From CGIF01 sp031674855 (lineage in GTDB: Bacteria; Bacillota_I; Bacilli_A; Mycoplasmatales; CGIF01), in assembly GCA_031674855.1 (NCBI GenBank), contig CP125275.1, positions 434,001-498,000 of the forward strand: 64,000 nucleotides of DNA, in the 5' to 3' direction. A program made the position numbers and the translations under genes. How positions within the stretch are numbered: position 1 is the first letter of the stretch; every line of letters starts with the position of its first letter. Positions 62,010 through 64,000 of this stretch are shown here, piece after piece. The notes beneath the pieces were generated by a model. It worked only from the letters and a program-made list of their open reading frames with translations, made no database searches and had not been told where the DNA came from.

Positions 62010-62639
62010 ATGCTTAAGACAATTGGTATACTAGGTAAGAAGCAAGAAATGACTCAATTGCCAGAAAAGGGAAATGGAAGATTAAGTCCTGTTACTGCAA
62101 TATGAGTAGGAGGAAATGTAGTATCACAAGTAAAAACAGAAGAGAAAGAAGGATACAATGCTTGCCAAGTCGCTTTTAGCGATTGCAAAGAAAAAAGTCT
62201 TAATAAACCTTTAGTAGGACATTTAAAAAAAGTTAATATTTCTTCAAAAAAATATTTACGAGAAATAAGAGATATGTCGGGATTAGAGATTGGCTCCCAA
62301 GTAGATTTGTCTCTCTTTAAAGAAGGAGATGAAGTTAAAGTTACTGGCACTTCTAAAGGTAAAGGAACAGCCGGAGTAATTAAAAGATATGGTTTTAAAA
62401 TCGGAAACAAGTCTCACGGTGGTGGCTATCCACATCGTCAAATTGGTTCAATGGGTGGTGGCCGTGGTACCAATCAAGGAGTTCCTAAAGGGAAAAAAAT
62501 GCCTGGGAGAATGGGTCATGAAAGAGTTACTCAAAATGCAATAGTTGAGAAAATAGATTTGGAAAATCAAATTATCTTTATTCGGGGGGCAATTCCTGGA
62601 CCAAAACAAGGATTAATCGTCTTAAGAAAATTCTTTTAA
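62010..62639 (+). CDS. rplC: Ribosomal protein L3 (uL3)
   Basis: 209 aa. MLKTIGILGKKQEMTQ, VKVTGTSKGKGTAGVIKRYGF, SHGGGYPHRQIGSMGG and KMPGRMGHERVTQNA are L3 hallmarks. One TGA Trp at residue 32. It is detached from rplD by 47 kb and on the opposite strand, directly upstream of rpmA, so the S10 operon has been split. Confidence 0.97.
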
Positions 62640-62649
62640 TTATTAAAAT

Positions 62650-62961
62650 ATGTCAATATTTCAATTAGATTTACAATTTTTTGCTCAAAAAAAAGGAGGG
62701 GGAACTGCTTCGACCAACTGTAACCATGATTCAATTTCTAAACGTTTAGGAGTTAAGAAATTTGGAGAACAATATGTAAAAGAGGGAGAAATTATTGTTC
62801 GTCAACGCGGCAGTAAATTCTTATTAGGTGATCGAGTTTATTTTGGTGGTGATTACACTATTCATGCCAAAGGAGAAGGAAAAGTAAAATTTTTTAAAGC
62901 AAAACGTAAAGGAAAGTTACGAACATTTGTTTCTATTCTACCGATCACTAAATCAGAGTAG
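62650..62961 (+). CDS. rpmA: Ribosomal protein L27 (bL27) with cleavable leader
   Basis: 103 aa. MSIFQLDLQFFAQKKGGG: LQFFA before the mature N-terminus is the Prp-protease leader of Firmicutes-type L27. Then SISKRLGVKKFGEQYVKEGEIIVRQRGSKF, HAKGEGKVKFF. L27 reaches the peptidyl transferase centre. The usual TKNGRDS is NCNHDS here. Confidence 0.96.
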   Translation: MSIFQLDLQFFAQKKGGGTASTNCNHDSISKRLGVKKFGEQYVKEGEIIVRQRGSKFLLGDRVYFGGDYTIHAKGEGKVKFFKAKRKGKLRTFVSILPITKSE

Positions 62962-63063
62962 TAATAATTTATCTTTATAATTATCAAAATAACCCAATTA
63001 TAAGGATTAGTTTTTATTCATTGTTTCGCTAAAAACTAACAATAAACTATAGTTGAATTAAAT

Positions 63064-63435
63064 ATGTTTCGTTTCGATAAAAGAAAAATTTTTCTTCTTT
63101 ATTACTATTACTTAATCAATTCTATTCCTAACGATTCCGAGGAGAACGAAATTGAAAAAGGTAGGTTTGTTTGGCTTGACAAATGTTTAAAAAAAGAAGA
63201 ATTATTAAAAGAAAAAATTAATAGTAAATTAAAAACTGGTTGAGAATTCTCACAACTACCTCCTTTAGAAAGATCAATATTAATTTATTCTGTTTACGAG
63301 TTGATTTTTGGGAAAAATAAAGATTTAGAAAAAATGATAATTGATCAAACTATCAACTTTAGCAAAGTTTACTTAGATAAAGAAAAGTTTAAGTATATTA
63401 ATAAGTTATTAGACTTAACAATTAAGGAAAAATAG
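63064..63435 (+). CDS. nusB: NusB-like antitermination protein
   Basis: 123 aa. Helical throughout. LPPLERSILIYSVYELIFGKNKDLEKMIIDQTINFSKVYLDKEKFKYINKLLD follows NusB (W..eRl...ErailRlA.yEll......vvINEaVelaK.y....s..FiNGvLd). NusB binds boxA RNA with NusE (S10). Follows rpmA by about 100 bp. Divergent first half. Confidence 0.75.
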
Positions 63436-63464
63436 TTTCCTTTCTAAAAAATAATCTTTTCTTT

Positions 63465-63672
63465 AAGGAAAATTTGATAGAAATTGTTCCATCGAAATAA
63501 ATTCCGTATTTTAGCATCAACTATTCTTAAAGCAGGTATTAATTGATGATTAATAGTTTATTTCATGTTTTTGATTATGTGTTTTTTTACCTCTGCAATT
63601 AAAAGGAATTTTTTATTTTTTTTAATTGCTAAATCAACTCGTAAACTATTATACCTTTATGACCAATCCTAT
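63465..63672 (-). pseudogene. Relic resembling type I restriction HsdR N-terminal region
   Basis: On the minus strand, peptides in two frames line up with the nuclease region of HsdR-type proteins: NSLRVDLAIKKNKKFLLIAEVK (the D...ExK pair of the PD-(D/E)xK fold), then INHQLIPALRIVDAK and, after a one-base shift, YGIYFDGTISIKF (family YGlltNG...). Stop codons interrupt it. It is too short to be functional. Confidence 0.4.
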
Positions 63673-63870
63673 TGAGTATTCAATAACAAATTGCAAATAT
63701 TTAATCAATTTAATCCTTTGATATTCTTCCCCCTATAATTACCATTAACATCGCGTTTTTTTGATTTCAAGAGAACACGAATAGGACAAAATAAAAAATT
63801 TTTATTACTTAGTTTATTCCTATCGTTTTTTGTTCTTTAAGCTAGAAAAAATAAATTAATCAAAAAAGAT

Positions 63871-64000
63871 ATGAAAAGGAGCGAAATAAGTGTAAACCGT
63901 AAATTAAAACCAATAGATAATGATGGATATCTTATTAAAAAAATGAACAAATTGTTTTCAATGTGGCAAAATCTTTTGTTTAACTTTCTCTTTTAGTCAA
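63871..64000 (+). CDS. Start of a zinc-knuckle protein, cut by window edge
   Basis: MKRSEISVNRKLKPIDNDGY then a poly-A run (63937-63943, A7). With A6 the frame gives KKWTNCFQCGKIFCLTFSF, a CxxC...C knuckle like the other Cys-rich proteins here; as written it ends after 41 residues. Incomplete. Confidence 0.4.

Noticed and set aside
1..64000. CRISPR array, rRNA genes or complete insertion sequences
   Set aside because: No regularly spaced direct repeats, no rRNA-like conserved blocks and no transposase with terminal inverted repeats were seen.
1..64000. Phytoplasma or ordinary Firmicutes origin
   Set aside because: Those use TGA as stop; here TGA falls at conserved Trp positions in many essential genes.

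Overview
The window reads as a stretch of chromosome from a wall-less, AT-rich bacterium of the Mollicutes type that uses genetic code 4 (TGA = Trp). The evidence is direct. Dozens of conserved genes (uvrB, pheT, argS, prfA, ligA, rplE, rplP, rpsS and others) become full length only when in-frame TGA is read as tryptophan, usually where the family has a conserved Trp. No gene here ends on TGA. Ribosomal protein L27 carries the LQFFA leader typical of the Firmicutes/Mollicutes line. The abundance of leucine-rich-repeat (LRR) proteins, decayed paralogues and scattered ribosomal genes suggests a host-associated mollicute, perhaps a Mycoplasma-related endobacterium of fungi. That last step is inference.

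Layout. 1-8 kb: accessory proteins, tsaB, a DUF4160/DUF2442 pair, a two-gene cassette (long Cys-tailed protein plus small membrane protein), an HNH-type nuclease and a J-domain protein. 8.2-14.5 kb (minus strand): a broken S10/spc ribosomal cluster, L4-L23-L2-S19-L22-S3-L16-L29-S17-L14-L24-L5, with a decayed Cys-rich, tail-anchored gene between L24 and L5. 14.7-18.2 kb: accessory proteins. 18-31 kb: housekeeping genes (uvrB, CPBP protease, rplA, rpsF-ssb-rpsR, rplI, ogt-like gene, DEAD helicase, pth, rlmB, rpmI, infA, map, rpsB), then prfA to 32.4 kb. 32.5-37 kb: two large LRR genes. 37.6 kb: serS. 39.1-50.2 kb: an integrated mobile element. 50.2-60.4 kb: pheT, argS, mutM, an ABC transporter, ligA, rplK, rpsP and three tRNAs. 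60.6-62 kb: a decayed second copy of the two-gene cassette. 62-63.4 kb: rplC-rpmA-nusB, far from the main ribosomal cluster.

The mobile element (about 11.1 kb) sits at tRNA-Arg(UCG). A perfect 42-bp copy of the tRNA 3' end lies at its left border and the intact tRNA at its right. It carries a tyrosine recombinase, a serine recombinase, a HigA-like/RelE-like pair, a Panacea (SocA-like) antitoxin with a partner gene, a cluster of 45-51-residue membrane proteins around an HU-like protein, an LRR/coiled-coil protein, operator or iteron-like repeats, a hairpin-rich non-coding end, and a 478-aa protein that joins a WG/GW-repeat region (every Trp encoded by TGA) to a zinc-binding domain resembling the 3CxxC fold. 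This protein is the strongest candidate for something undescribed.

Two patterns recur across the window. First, many genes are split by one-base changes in poly-A tracts, including the presumably essential prfA. This points to sequencing error, slippage or decay, and must be settled first. Second, several unrelated accessory proteins (LRR, Cys-rich, coiled-coil) end in one C-terminal membrane helix with a lysine-rich tail. One of these has a (GA)7 repeat placed so that repeat number decides whether the anchor is made.
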